A stretch of 64,000 bases of DNA from Melanocharis versteri. Its lineage: Eukaryota; Chordata; Aves; Passeriformes; Melanocharitidae. The DNA is taken from assembly GCA_013397845.1 (NCBI GenBank), contig VZTG01005281.1:1585593-1649592 (forward strand). Direction: 5' to 3'. Position 1 is the stretch's first letter, and each line of letters begins with the position of its first letter. The notes under the pieces are model-generated. The model was given only the letters and a program-made list of their open reading frames with translations. It was not told where the DNA came from and made no database searches. The position numbers were made by a program, and so were the translations under genes. This document shows positions 11,311 through 24,458 of this stretch, in pieces.

Positions 11311-14300
11311 TCATTTTTTCCTCCATGACCCACAAATTCCTGTGTCCTGTCCTTTTGTCCACACCACTCATTAATTTTGTTTTATACTCTGAAGATGATT
11401 AGTGGTAGCATTGGTTTAAATTATTCTAACCCTCTCCCATTACTTTAGTAGTTCAGTTTTTAAAATATCATATCCCATTTAGTAAGTGTTAGGCCATATT
11501 CATTTGAATCTATATGTAGCTACATTGCCAAATTTGCTGCCATTTTTTGTGAGTAGTTACGGTTGAAAGCATGAATCCTCATTGATACAATGACAAATTT
11601 CTGTATTTCTGTAAAAAATATATGTAGTGTACATGGAATAGATATGTAAATAATGTAAACATATATGTGTATATCATAAAAGAACATACATGTGCGATGC
11701 ATATATATATAGATATGTATTAAAAAGTGTGTTGTGTCATATTCTTTATAACAAAGTATGTTAGCATAGCAGTATTGTAAAGAATACTTCATTTCTGATT
11801 CCCTGAACTAATTTTTGCTTTGATGCAGTTATACCTGAGAATCTTGAACAGAGCAGAAGCTCTTTGATGGCCACCTCAGCAACTATGAGGAAGGAGAAAC
11901 AAGAAACATGAGAGAAGCACGGAGGTGTTTGAACACTAGCACCTTCCTCCTTCTCCCCTTTTCCCATTTAATTCCTTTTCCTCAGACCCTTTCTGGTGGG
12001 AGGTTTGGACACCCTTCTGCTGTGCAGCCTGCATGGCTCTCGGGCAAGAGCTGGAATTTCTTGATGTGGCTGCTATTCTGTGTGGTGTGAAGTGAAAAGG
12101 CTAGAGCAGGGAGTTGGAACTGATACGTAACGGAATCTGAAGGAGGCAGCTGTAGATGTATTAAAGGCAAAAATAGAGGATTAGTTTATTTATTTAGGCT
12201 TCATGTGTGTGAATTGCATGCAATAGTCTAAACATGGTGATGGGAAATAATTTCCATGAATTGTGTTTTTTTAAATCCTTGGCATGTTTTGATAAGCTTG
12301 CTTCATTTCTTATGCATCACCATATGCATGGCAATTTTAGTTCACACACACACACAAAAGAAATCTCTAGCTAGTTGATTGAACTATTTTAATATGTTGA
12401 GTATGACTATTGCTCTGTGAGTGTTTTTTTCTCTTAGAAGTAGGGTGTAAGCCACTCACATACTTTTTTTTTGAGTTTTCAGCTTTAAAATTATTACTGA
12501 ACAATTTTTAGTGGTTATTGAAATCTTGTTTACTAGCTGCCAGACTGAAGCAAAGCTATTGGATGGAAGCAATTAAAAACATTTTTTGCAATTCAATACT
12601 GCAGCCATCAACACTTAAATAAAACTTCTGAAAATGCGCCTGAAACTTGAATCTCTTCTCTTGTTCCCATCACCAGCTACCAGCTCAACAAAATTTCCAG
12701 GAGCATATTGTCCTTTTGTCAGCCTTGACAACCGGTAGTGACCACCAAATGGATTAAAAAGCATACTTTTACCCTGATTTTTTCTGCATGCTGTAGGGTC
12801 TTGTATTGTTTTAAATATTTAATGATGTGGTAAAAGCCTAGTCTCCTTGGGGAAGGAAGTTCTATGTCACTAAAAGTGTGTGATCACTTCTCTAGCAAAC
12901 AATATAGAAATCTTTGTATAATTCCTTCTTGTATGCAAGTAGTGCCATATCGAAAATAGGTGTATATGTACTCAATGTAATTAGAGAAAAAAAAGCCTTA
13001 ATCCAGAACAAAGCAAGCCTCCATGGTATTGGATGTAGTCAGGATTTGCCTCCAATGTGTTTTCTATGGGAAAGGTAGAAAATATTAGAATTTAGTTAAA
13101 ATTCAGAGATTCCTTATGAAATCATAGAGGAATATCCAACCAAAACTATTTAGAAAAGTGAAAAGAATGTTAAGAGTTGTGCATATTGTATCAAGTGGCA
13201 ACAAAATTATAGGAATTCTTGTCCTTTTTTTCATCAGTTTTACACAGTAACTTATTTGTGGAAAGAGAGTCATAAGTCTTTCCAGTTCTTTTACAGCAAT
13301 TGTTTATGGCTGCTCATAAGAGATTTAAATATTTTTTTTTTGTAAATTAAACATTATTGAAGTTCCTTGAAGTGACAAAATAGATACAAAAATCACAGTT
13401 GTTGTGGGTTCTTATACCTTTGTTTCTCTTGATGCTCAGACATTGAGCAGTCTAAAATTTTTGTCCTGTCACCTATATAAAAATCACTGTCCTATGTTTT
13501 GCAGCTGCCAGAAGTGACAACCAGTTTTTACATTAAAGTTTTCTTTCTGTTCAAACTGTAACATTGCTGTATCTGACTGTCAGTGATTTAAAATGCATTC
13601 TGTGACTTTTCATTGTCAAGAATCTGACCCTGGATGTCTGCACCAGCTTTAATAAGATGGAGATAGTCTTGAGGTTAGGAAATGTGTATTAATATATTGG
13701 TTCTCTGCATTCAAGCTATCAAATTATTTGAGTATAAAGATTAGAGGCATTTCCAAGTCTTTTCTGAAGTTACGTACAGGGAAGAAAACCTGTATGGAGA
13801 CACTGAGACAACACTACATTTTTCCTGTTCTGCTTAGCAAGCTGTCAGGCCCAACACAAAGTGGAAGGGACAACACGTGGAAAATAGAAGTTGAAGCAAT
13901 AGTGCAAATGGTATTTGGAGTTCCTGAGTGCTTCTTGCATGACAGCATTTATAATATCTTTTTTTTTCAAAATAAGTTCACATAAGTGCCAGAAAAGAAG
14001 AGTTTACTTGAGTTGAATTGGTTTGCTTTATGATGCCATTCCCGCAACAGTTAGCTAGTCAACAGTTTTAGGGTGGTAGCTTCTTTCAAGTAAGTGGCAG
14101 AAAATTATGCACAAGATTTTAATTTGAGTTGCATCTCATCAGTTCAAATAATTTGATTTTATGTTGTTACAGGGGGCAGGATTTCTCTGTCCTCTCTCTA
14201 TCTTCCCAAACATACTGTATGAATGTAAAATTCTGGAGTAGACTAAAGATCTGTATTCAACGGTGGATACCTAAGGAAAAGTACAAAACCACGGATAATA

Positions 14301-14319
14301 TAAATTATACTTTCGTCTA
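11311..14319 (+). other. Intronic AT-rich DNA, no gene seen
   Basis: Contains short simple repeats: an AT-rich tract at about 11690-11720 and CA repeats at about 12343-12357. It also holds the first copy of a 26-bp word (13826-13851) that recurs at 17343-17368. No exon or RNA gene is recognisable. Confidence 0.5.
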
Positions 14320-15060
14320 GTTCTTTTCCATTTTTTAGTAAGGGACTTCCTGTACTGGATATACTTAATGTATGTTTTCGGTAACTCACAGTAGTTTTCT
14401 TTTTCGTGTAGTTGGTTGTTGTCCACTTGAACCATTGAAAACTTTTAGTATTCACAGTATCCTTTGGCAAGAAGTTGCACAGATCAGTTTGCTCTGAGTC
14501 TGGCTCCTGCTGACCTATTTTGATTTTTTTTTTTGGTTCCTTTATTAAATGACATCATAACTCGCTGATTCCTATCCAACCTCTCTATGTCCCTAATGAT
14601 TTTGTAGACCTCTGTCAAGTACCCCTCTCTACTTCCCATCATCCCTTGAAAAGAATTGTAAGTCATTACTTCATGTGGAAACTAGTCTGTATCCCTGATT
14701 ATCTTGTTCTGTTTTCTTATTTTCTGAATTTTTTTTTTAATGTAAGAAGGGCTAGAATTATATGCAATACTCAAGGTATTAGTGAACTGTGGATATAAAC
14801 ATGATCTTCATGTCATCTGCTTTGTCTGAATTCCTAACTTTTTTTTTTTTTGACTATTTAGCATTGAGTTGCCATCTTTTCTTACTGTATATCATAATAA
14901 CAAGGTCTTATTCTTGATTGCTAATAGTTTCTCCTGTGTTTAATGGACAGTTAGGATTATTTTTCTGATATACATAATTTTACATGTACATACATAGAAC
15001 CTCATTAACCATTTTATCTCCTGGTCATACAGTACCATGAAGTCATCCAGCAGTTCCTCT
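14320..15060 (-). mobile_element. Old CR1-type LINE fragment, minus strand
   Basis: Read on the minus strand, the order of motifs follows the amniote CR1 ORF2 3' part. Examples: 14520-14640 matches the part around gaggtctataaaatcat; 14740-14790 the block before it; 14830-15050 earlier reverse-transcriptase sequence. It is heavily diverged and full of stops. Limits are approximate and recognition is from memory of CR1 consensus sequences. Confidence 0.6.
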
Positions 15061-15065
15061 CAATT

Positions 15066-15175
15066 GTCCCTTTAATGGTTTGGATTGGGACTTTAAAGAT
15101 ATCTAGGTCCAACCCCTGCCATGGTTGCCAGGTTGTTCAAGGCCCCATCCAGTCTGGCTCCTTCTTTTGAGGGAG
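15066..15175 (-). mobile_element. CR1 3'-end fragment, minus strand
   Basis: The + strand shows ggtttggattgggactttaa near 15078, then ctaggtccaacccctgccatg and caaggccccatccag. This is the reverse complement of the 3' UTR of avian CR1. It sits between two older CR1 copies and is diverged by substitutions and small deletions. Confidence 0.7.
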
Positions 15176-15219
15176 CGTTGTGTTTAGATACCCAAGGAAT
15201 CCATTCCAAATTTGAAAGT

Positions 15220-16140
15220 AGAGCTGTTAATGATCCAGATGGAAGATGATGAGTCAGGTTTTCTATATGTGAACACTTTGTGCAAAAATATTTTTTAATG
15301 GAACCTGAGTAAAAATATTGATCTTAATAAATGATAGCTTATCAGCCTAAAAAGGGTAGCTCTCTGTGCTGTACTGCATATTTACAGATGATCTAGACAA
15401 CATGCAAATACTGAAATTACATAGTCTGGTGATACAATGGTATTAAAATTAGCAAATATGAAGATGGATGAACTGGAGAAAGACCTTGCTACTCTGAGGT
15501 AATGATGATTGAAAATTATCATAAAGCCGTTCACATAGGATAAGTAATTTTAAAATTTACAGCAATTAACTTCTTTTGAATGTGGTCTTGCAGGTTCTGT
15601 GAAAATAGCAGGTATAGCTTACTAACAATCCTGATCTCCACATCTCAGAGGGGATGTAGTAGAACTGGAAAAAGCACACAGGTGGTGATCAAAATCAGTG
15701 AAAGACCAAATAGCTGAAGAGGTAAATGAGGGGGCATATGGTAGGGGTGTATTCCCTGTGTAGGACTGAAAGGTGAACAGGGAGCAATTGTGCGCTGCCT
15801 TCCTGTACAAGAACCTCAAATGTAACTAGCAGAAGACAAATTGAAAACAAAGATGTGCTTCCCACAGCATGGAATTAGGCTACAATTTGCTTTATGAATG
15901 TTATGGGTGATAAAGTTTTCGTGGTTCAGAAAAGTTCTGATGAACTTGGAGACAAAAAATCATAAATACCATCTTTGGCTCTGTGTTTTGTGTCTCAGCT
16001 TGCTATATCCTGAGAAAATATTCTGGCAAGTGTGATCATATGCTTTCTGTGTCCTTGTATTTTTCTGTAGACATCAGCTGCTGGCAATAGTCAGGGACAG
16101 AAGACTGGACTAGGTGGATCTTTGGTCTAATGCAACCTGT
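15220..16140 (+). mobile_element. Old CR1-type LINE, 3' part of ORF2 and 3' UTR, plus strand
   Basis: Motifs appear in CR1 order. A block near 15390 matches the reverse-transcriptase part around ttgcagatgac. Then gtagaactggaaaaagcaca (15656-15675), a ggggcatatggtaggggtgt block (15731-15750), and the 3' UTR ending ggactaggtggatctttggt (16109-16128). It is decayed, with no open reading frame across it. Confidence 0.7.
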
Positions 16141-19100
16141 CTCCTCTTCTGATTAGCTGTCCATGCTATCTACTTTTCCACTGTCTAACCTAATTTTTTT
16201 CTTCTGCAAATTAAGTTGATATTTTTGGATTTGTCCCAACTTCAAGTACCTTTGCCAAAGTTCCATTTTGGTTCTTTAATACCTGTCTTGCATTTCAAAC
16301 CTTGAAGGACCTTGGATCAGGAGCTCAAGTTTCAGTCACTGTTGCTTGAAGCCACCTTCAACTGCAGCTATAAAGCAAGTGCATACTCTGACTGAGCCAC
16401 ATTGTTGACTGGAGCTCCTGTACCTTTGTAATTTCCAGCACCAATATTTTTTAGGGACAAACTGGTTAGGCAGTCTTAGATGAGATATACCCATCTCCTT
16501 TGTTGATGTGTATTGTACTTGTAGATTTGATGTTGCGTGAGCCCATGTGATCGTTGTGAAATATTCTGTGAGCAAGGGGGACTTCCTGGCACTATACAGA
16601 GCCTCTCTCTACAGCCATGCCAAACTGAACATAAAGTAGTAACTTGTGCTGCTCTGCTGGCAGTGTATTGTATGTTTGTTCACCTGCCTTAGTGCCACCT
16701 TCCTTCACCAGAGCCAGGCACCAAGCCATTTCCCCCCCCTCCTGTCATTCGGCAGTTCATAAGGACCCGCTTATGCGGCTGCGTCCTGCTCTCTGTGCTA
16801 GGGGTGTTGACAGCAGTGCTGAGTTGGCCTTGGCATGAGTGTCTCTGTGGTTTTTCATCTTGTCTTTGTGCCTGACTTTTTTAGCACTCTTGATCTGCTG
16901 CTGAAAAGTACAATCCTCCTTGAACAGCTGAGGTGTCTCCTGCATAAGCTGTAATGTGATGGTGTGTCTTTCCTCAACTCTTTCAGGGCTTGCTGTGTTG
17001 TGTGGCAGGACGGGTGTATGTTCCCCTCATTGAGGAGGCCTGGCAGAGTTTGGTAGATGTCCTGCACTATGTGGACTCCCTCATGTTCCATCTTCCTGTC
17101 AGCTAGGCTCTTTTGGAGTCATTCTGCTTGGTGTAGTAGTTGCTGTCCTCATTTCACACATCAGCAAAAAGAGCTTTATTTAAGAGCTGTATTTAAGTAG
17201 ACAGAATACCTGTGTATTCACAGCCAATGCCCTCTCTTTATCACAATGCTGCAGCAGATTTAGTTACGTGCCCTAAAGATAAGGATGCTAAGAGATTAGA
17301 CGTTACAGACTGAAAATAGATCTTTTCCTCTGTTCTCTTTCTTGTTCTGCTTAGCAAGCTGTCAGGCCTCACTCACCATGTTTTTGTGATGTGCTTTATC
17401 CACTGATATATCAAGAGAATTCTCAGGTGTTGTTAGTGAGGTCCAGGTCACTTCATGGCTGGCACTGCAGCCTGAGCTCAATGCCGTGAGTGCAGTCGTG
17501 TGGCTGCCAGCTGGGCTGTTTCTGTGCCACTGGCAGCCCTGTTGACCACTTGAATGCTGTCAGTGCAGACAACATTTTGCTATTCACATGGCATCTATCT
17601 GAACGTCTCATCGAAGTTTCTCTGCCAATTTTCTTGTATTTTCAATAAAGTTAGGTGTTATTCCCATTTATAATTACAGTTTGCCCTGAACTTCAGTTGT
17701 TTGGATTAAGCATTTAGCTGTGTATATGCCCTTGCATCATTTCTCGCACAGTCCTTAGCAGCAGCTCTTCTCCTCTGTAAATTGCTGTGTATCTGCTGCA
17801 AAAAGCTTCAAAGGCTTTGGAAGAATTCTTCAGAGCAGTGTATTGCTTGCCTTCTTGTCTCCTGTAGTTGTATGCATGTGCTGGGCATTTGTGTTTTTCC
17901 TTACTGAGAAAATGGATTTATGAAATAGTAGAAATAGATAGTACTAGTGGAAAGGTCAGTAGTTTGAAGCATCTTAAAAGATCAATTTATGTTGTTTCTT
18001 GGTATATAAACGGTGTGCTATTAATATTCTGGGTTTATCATAAGAGGATAACTGATTATTCCAACACTTCAAAAAACTGGAAGCAAAGATTTTAATTTTG
18101 CTGATAAATCCAGACTATAAGTAGTTTGATATTATAATGCTGTGCCACTGTTTAAAATATCTTCATTGTTTGACTTCAAGCTGTCTTTGTTGAAAACCAC
18201 GCTTCACTACTACTTTCCTACAGTGAAAATTCTCCTAGGATCTTGAAAAATTATTATTGTAAAACCGTGTATAATTAAGGTAATTGCAGAACTGACTTTC
18301 TATTTTCGTGTTGCTTTGAAGAAGACTTGACAAGTAAAACAAATTTTTATAGCAAAAATCTATGCTTCTAGTTCCGTTTAGGTTTGTTGTCAATACCAAA
18401 ACAGTCTTAGTGAATCTAAGACACAGAAAAGCAGCTTTTTTTTTTTTTTGAAACAAGTGACACTTTTAGGACTTTAAAATTAATTTTTGAGTAATTAGTA
18501 AGGTTTCACAATCCTCTTTTTGATTGGGAACTCACTCTGAGTTGTGTAAAAAAATTTGTGAATAATACAGTATTATTTGGCATGAATTTAACTTGTCCCA
18601 AGGGTTAGGTTTCCACATTAGCATTAAAGGCTCTGCACCTGAGGTTGAAGTTCTACAACTGGTTCAAGTTGAAAGCAACACAGTTGTCCAGTCTTTCCCT
18701 GTTCCCTACAGCTAACTTCCATTCTGTCTCTTTTTCTGACATAAGTTTTTGTGCAATAGTGTGACAGATCAAATTAGGAAATTAACTCATGCATCTGAAG
18801 AATACCATGGCAAAAAATGTCATGGATTAAATAGGGCTTTTGATTTATGACTCATTCTAATTCTCCCCTGACCAAAATTTTCTGTTTTTCTATAGGTGAT
18901 AAATTACATTTCGTGTTTCTGATAGGAGCCACAACCATATAATCTCTCCCTGTCATGCGCATACAGATGCTCTCCTTTCCCTGCGGCAGGGTATAGAGTA
19001 CTCTGATCAAGAAATATTGCTGTTTACTTCACAGCAAATTCTTTAAAGTCCAATTTAATTTTTAAGTTGTAAATTTGGACTTGAAGAGGGTTCTGTGTGC

Positions 19101-20700
19101 CTAAAATTTGTATGGTTTTGCTACATGCATTAGTTGGTTTAGTAAAAGATAATACAGTCCTTTGATAAACTTTGCCTTACTTGGGTTTTCTTAATATTTT
19201 GGTACTGAATTCTCTTTCAAACTGAAAATAGTGTGGTAGCTTGAAATATATGTTTTTTTAAAATAAGACTTGAAACGAAACGTTATATTTTTAACTCTGT
19301 CTTCAAACTGAGAAAATATCGCCACCTTTGTAATAACAACTGCAGAAGTTGCCAGAAGGAAATACAGACTCTTTGGCAATAGCACACAAGACAGTTGGGA
19401 GCTTTTCACACCTGGAATCTGCAAGTAGTGATGAGTATTTTTGGCACCCAAGAGCTTGAGAAAGGAAAGCCTAAAATGACATTGGTTCTGTGCTGAATTT
19501 TAAAAAGATTTTCTTCACAACCAGTATAGTTGGAAATTTAAGTCAAGGTCTTAAATTCAGTTTTCTCATTGGTGTGCTGAGTGATGATTTTCAAAACACC
19601 AGCTTTTAAAGGATGTATTTAGAAAATATTCAGGGTTAAGTGTAGGATAGCTTTCTAGTTTGGATGTTCAAATAGATGGACTTGAATAATTTCTATCCCT
19701 AGAATTAACAATTTGAACATGTTCTTAGCCTTTCTAAGACAGTGGACTTTACCATAAATGTGATGAAATTAGGACCTTTGAACATTTCCTGCCCTGATTT
19801 TCTCTTTATGCTGGCCCTTTAAAATTCCCTTTGTTCCTTAAGTTCTGCTTAAAAATAGAAAATACAGAAATGGAAATCATCTTAGGTAGATTCCAGTTAA
19901 TTTACTAGTTTTTTAAATGAGCTGAAGGCAGGCAGGTGGAGTTCCTAATATGCTTAGAGTTCCTGATAGTAAAAGGTTGATACTATTCCGTAGCGGAGGC
20001 AACAGGACATGTATTCATTTCTATGGAACAGAAGTAATCTGTGCTCATGTGCATTGTCCTGGAACTTACAGTACCTCCATTCAGCCAAAATTGTCTGTGC
20101 TACTTTCTCAACCTTAGATGTGAATTTAAGCATCTATAAAGGCTGGTAAGCAGAGGTTGGCTTCAGTTTAAGCTATTTCTGAGGGAGTTACATACGTGCA
20201 CACAAATTACATTAAAGGATTGTCTTTTTTTCTGGAAATTTTGCACAGTTGTTTTCTATTACCATATAATCTCTCAGTGTACTTGGATGGGGTAAATTAA
20301 AGAAGTCTTTTGCAGGGCTGATATGTAGTTAAAATCAGTTAAGTGGATAGAAGGGTTTTAAATAATGGATGCTGTTTGTATGGTATTCTGGATATTAGCA
20401 CTAATGCTCCTTTACCTGTTCTTATTTTATACTGTGATCAGTTCCCAGCAAAGGCTTGTGTTATGGAACAGTCTATCCTCATTGTGTTGTCCTAGTTACT
20501 CCATGGCCTGTCATCTGGAAATAAATTTGACAGAGGGCTAATTGTCTTTAATTGTGGTAGTTCTGTTATCTTGAAAAGTTCCTCTAAAATGATAGACTGA
20601 TCTGATAAGAAAACTGATGAGTTAAAGAATACAGAATTTTATGAAATATATTGCAATTAGAATGGCTGTTACATTTTTAGGAGAATTATAAAGAAGTGTT
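16141..20700 (+). other. Intronic DNA, no gene firmly supported
   Basis: The part from 16560 to 17160 differs in composition from its neighbours and has overlapping minus-strand open frames (16855-17091 and 16757-16945) that I do not recognise. The second copy of the shared 26-bp word is at 17343-17368. A poly-T tract lies at about 18436-18450. Nothing else stands out. Confidence 0.45.
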
Positions 20701-23700
20701 TGTTGTGCTGAAAATAGCCTTACTGCCAGCTATAAAACTGCACTGCTAAAGGATTCATCTGCTGAATGAGTAAGGGAAAGCTTGCACCTTTACTGTGTGT
20801 CATTAATTATTCATCTGCTTCAGCAGAATGCAGAACATGCTGGAGCTTTCTTAAATTGTTAACAGCATTGTAGGCTGTTAAAGAGCTATGCTGAAAACAA
20901 CATATTTCAGTAATACAGATGCAACTGGGTTTACTTTTATGAGTCTTTAATTCGTCTGTGATGAAATTTGGAATGGGCCAAACAGTCTGAATTCAAATCC
21001 TTCCAAATTCAGAGAAATTTCAGTTTCAATCTTGACCTGAGAACCTGAGACCTCTAGAGAATGCATATTTATGTCTGTCCGAAAGTCCTTTAGATGTAGT
21101 CATCTCTAATAATGTCCTTTTCTTCTGTATAAATTTGGGGAAGGTGATTGTAATCTAAATTGCACCTACTAGAATACACATTATCTGTTATTAGGTAAGG
21201 AATATAAAGATATTTGTCCACTGCAGTACATCAGTAATTAACAGATTTGCAGATTATACAGTGTTAAGGCTATTAGAGAACACATCAGAGCAATGAAACT
21301 GCCTAGATCAGATTGTGAATAAAGTCTTTAAAAAACATACTCTTGTAACAATGCCTGCATGTAAGGATGGAGGTGAAAAAGCATCTGATAAAGTTGTGAT
21401 TTAGCAAAAGTATAAGGCAGTTTCAGACTTAAATTAGGGAAATAAGACTTCTATCACAAAGAAATAATGAAAAAATCTTTTCTCCATATTAGGAATTGGT
21501 ATGATAGAGTGTAATTCAGTGTGGCTGTCTAACTCAATGTTGCTGTCCTTACTGCAAGAAGAATGTGGAGAAAGGAGAGGGTTTTTGAAGGAGGACCATA
21601 TAGAAGACCCATGGTTATGAGGGAAGGCTTAAAGCAAAACGTATTAATTTACAGGAGGTTAAAAAAATATGTTTAGATGTTTAAATAAGGTGAAATTACC
21701 GGAAATGGAATTTGGGTACCAAAACTGTAACCAAGTCCTGTGATAAAAAGTTAAAATTAAACATATTAAACCTTGAAACAAAGCAAGGTTGTTATGCTTA
21801 TTGTGAGGAAAGGAACGTACTGGTACCTTTTAGTAGTGAAGGTCATTTGGAGTCTTACATATTAGTGTGTACTAATTCACTGGAAGGGGTTGGAGTTAAG
21901 AAGTCGCCTGATCAGGTAAGTGTTCGGACCAATTTCAAGCCTTCTGGCCTTGAAATTTGTCACTGAATCCTTCTTCTGCTTTATTTGAAGTCTTGAAAAA
22001 ACCAGGATTCTTCAAATTGGCTTCAACATGTTTGTAATGCTTGCAGTTGATTATTAAGCTTCAAGAGGAGCTTAGCACCTTGTCTTCAAGGGCTCAGGAG
22101 AGAACTTTTGCTTCCCATGCATGACAGTTCAATGAGTCCTGGTGTTTTATTGCTTTGAAAACCCGTTATTGATGATACAGAATAGGCATTGTTGCTTTGT
22201 AATGATCTAGGATGACAAGAGTACATGTAACAAGGAATTAGTGTATTAGAATAGGATTGAGGAATTGTGTACAAATGAAGATTTTGTTACCCTGGCCATG
22301 CAGATGTTACATAGAGTAATGGAGTTCTATGACAATTCTATGGAATTCTATGACAATTCTTAAAATACAGGGTGGTTCTTTGAATGTATGTGTTGCACCT
22401 TTGCATTCTGGGCCAGTTGCTGATGCACTCTTAGTGTGCTCAAGAATCCATGAATGAGTAGCTCTCAGGAATACTTGTCAGAGTTGTGACTATAAATTGT
22501 AACTTTAAATGTATTTTTAAAAAAGTTAAGTATCAAATCAGGGATCAGGTCAAGGCTGATAGCAGTATTAACAAAATATTCCGAACTATCATACCTTTGA
22601 TGTGATAAGCATCAACTTTTCCTACAGGTGATGAATTTTGCTCATGTTTGAAAGCTTCAGCAAAAACCTTACTTGGAATTTTAGATTTTGCTTTGGTGAG
22701 ATGAATAGTTTCTCCATTATTTGTTTTAAGCAAATATCTGGAAAAAATAAACCCTCTTGAAGTTCCAATATAGAAGTGACCAATTTATTTATGAAGACCA
22801 ACCCATGCTTTGATGTAACCGGCAGGTGGTGGAAAGAGAAGCAAACATTTGAGTTAGGGGAAAAAACACTTTATGTGCTTTAAGCATGTAATTTTGGAAA
22901 TAGACCTGTGCCGCTTCATTAGTACCTTTTCATTTTGTCTTTGTTCCTGACTGTGTTATGATAATTCTGTTAGAGAGGACAATAATTATGGTCAGTGGTT
23001 AGTAATGTTAAAGGGGTTCAGATAAATGCCATAATGGTGGAATTTGAACTGGTTTAGTTCAACCTGATTAAATTGCGGGATGGATGCTGTTACTCGGAAT
23101 ACACAATCTTAATTTGGTTTCCCTTCATTTGTCTGAATTAAACCAATTTAGGCTATGTATCCTGAATGAACACTCCTTTACAGGCATGTAATCCACTCTC
23201 GTTGGGTATAAATTTAGATCCTCAACTAATCCAGATTAATATTTCTCCAGAGGGGTCTGTTTTATTTGGAGTTGGTTCAACTGTAAAATGTCCAATTGAA
23301 GCAAAAAGGCATAAATATAACATGAAAAAGAAATATGAAAAAACATGAAAAAAACCACTGTTACTGTCATGTCAAACAAATGTTTGTCTCAAAAAGCCAG
23401 GTTGTTAAGGCAGCGGAGTGTTTATTAAAAAAGCATAATTTAGTCACAGTAGTAAGATTGGCATTTAGCTGCACCAGGGCCAAATTGCTGATTTAAATCA
23501 GAATGGTTTTACCAGTTTTGCATATCATTTGTGTGTTGACTCAGGGAGAAAAGCATTGTTCGCTTGTAGTCACGCTATTTTGAAAGCCATAGAAATAACC
23601 TAAAGCAAATATACTTTTTGAAGAGTATTGTCTTTGGATAAGAGCGGTTATACAAAGAGTTACATTTGTATAATTACACCAGTGTAACAATAAGCACAAT

Positions 23701-24458
23701 TCTAGAAAAGCTCAGAGAATTGAAATAAGCTTTTAATTGGTTATTGTAGTTGCTGATGGGAGCCATTATGGACATATTAATCTCTAAAGTACAATTTTTT
23801 ATAGTATTATCTATAATCCAGTTTAGCAATTATTGCTAAAACCAGAAGATTGAAAAAATAAACTGTCAAAATTACCAAAAACAGGGCTTTTTCCTTACCA
23901 AAGACAGCTGGTTATAGCCTGACATAACTGTACTTTAGATATATTTAATCAGAAATAATCCTAGCTGTGTGAAATATTGTATTCACATTAAAATGTGAAG
24001 TAATCTGTATGCAGTGCAACTGAAATTTAAGTATCTATTTTTAACGTTGTAATTTTTGGTTAATATTTTTTAAAGGTTTTTATGTATTACTATTAATTAA
24101 TTAAGCAATTATTTAGTAAGTTATTAATTAGGTTTTGAAAGCGATTATTAAAATTAAGTGTAAATGTAATTATGCCTTGCAGCAATTTGAAATTGCTTGT
24201 GGAATATACCTCTGAAAATGTTTAAATTCATTAGTTCTATATTGAGATTGGTATTGGAGATTTGAGAGAAAGCAGGTTAAAAATTAAGGAAGGATATCCT
24301 TGAATTTTTTTCTGTACTGGAAACTGGCTAAAATTTTGACATTAGTCACTGTGGGATACAAAAACTAGTTAATGTGCTGGGTGAGAAACACAACTTTTGG
24401 TGTATTTCTTGTTATTCTGTTAATGGCTGAGATCCCATGTTATGCTCTGTTTCTGCAG
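20701..24458 (+). other. Intronic DNA with candidate conserved noncoding segments
   Basis: Two stretches look like vertebrate conserved noncoding elements by eye: about 20750-20890 (with cattaattattcatctgctt) and about 24060-24200 (several TAATTA cores and a 17-bp palindrome). A 21-bp direct duplication lies at 22321-22360. No coding exon is recognisable. Confidence 0.35.
22321..22360. repeat. Direct duplication, 19-bp unit at 21-bp period
   Basis: ggagttctatgacaattct at 22321-22339 is followed by ggaattctatgacaattct at 22342-22360, one mismatch apart. The ttctatga core resembles the terminal repeat of CR1 elements, so this may be a CR1 tail relic. Confidence 0.7.

Noticed and set aside
21712..21966. 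84-codon + frame upstream of the start-codon exon
   Set aside because: No protein match; only the embedded splice-like sites are kept as a weak finding.
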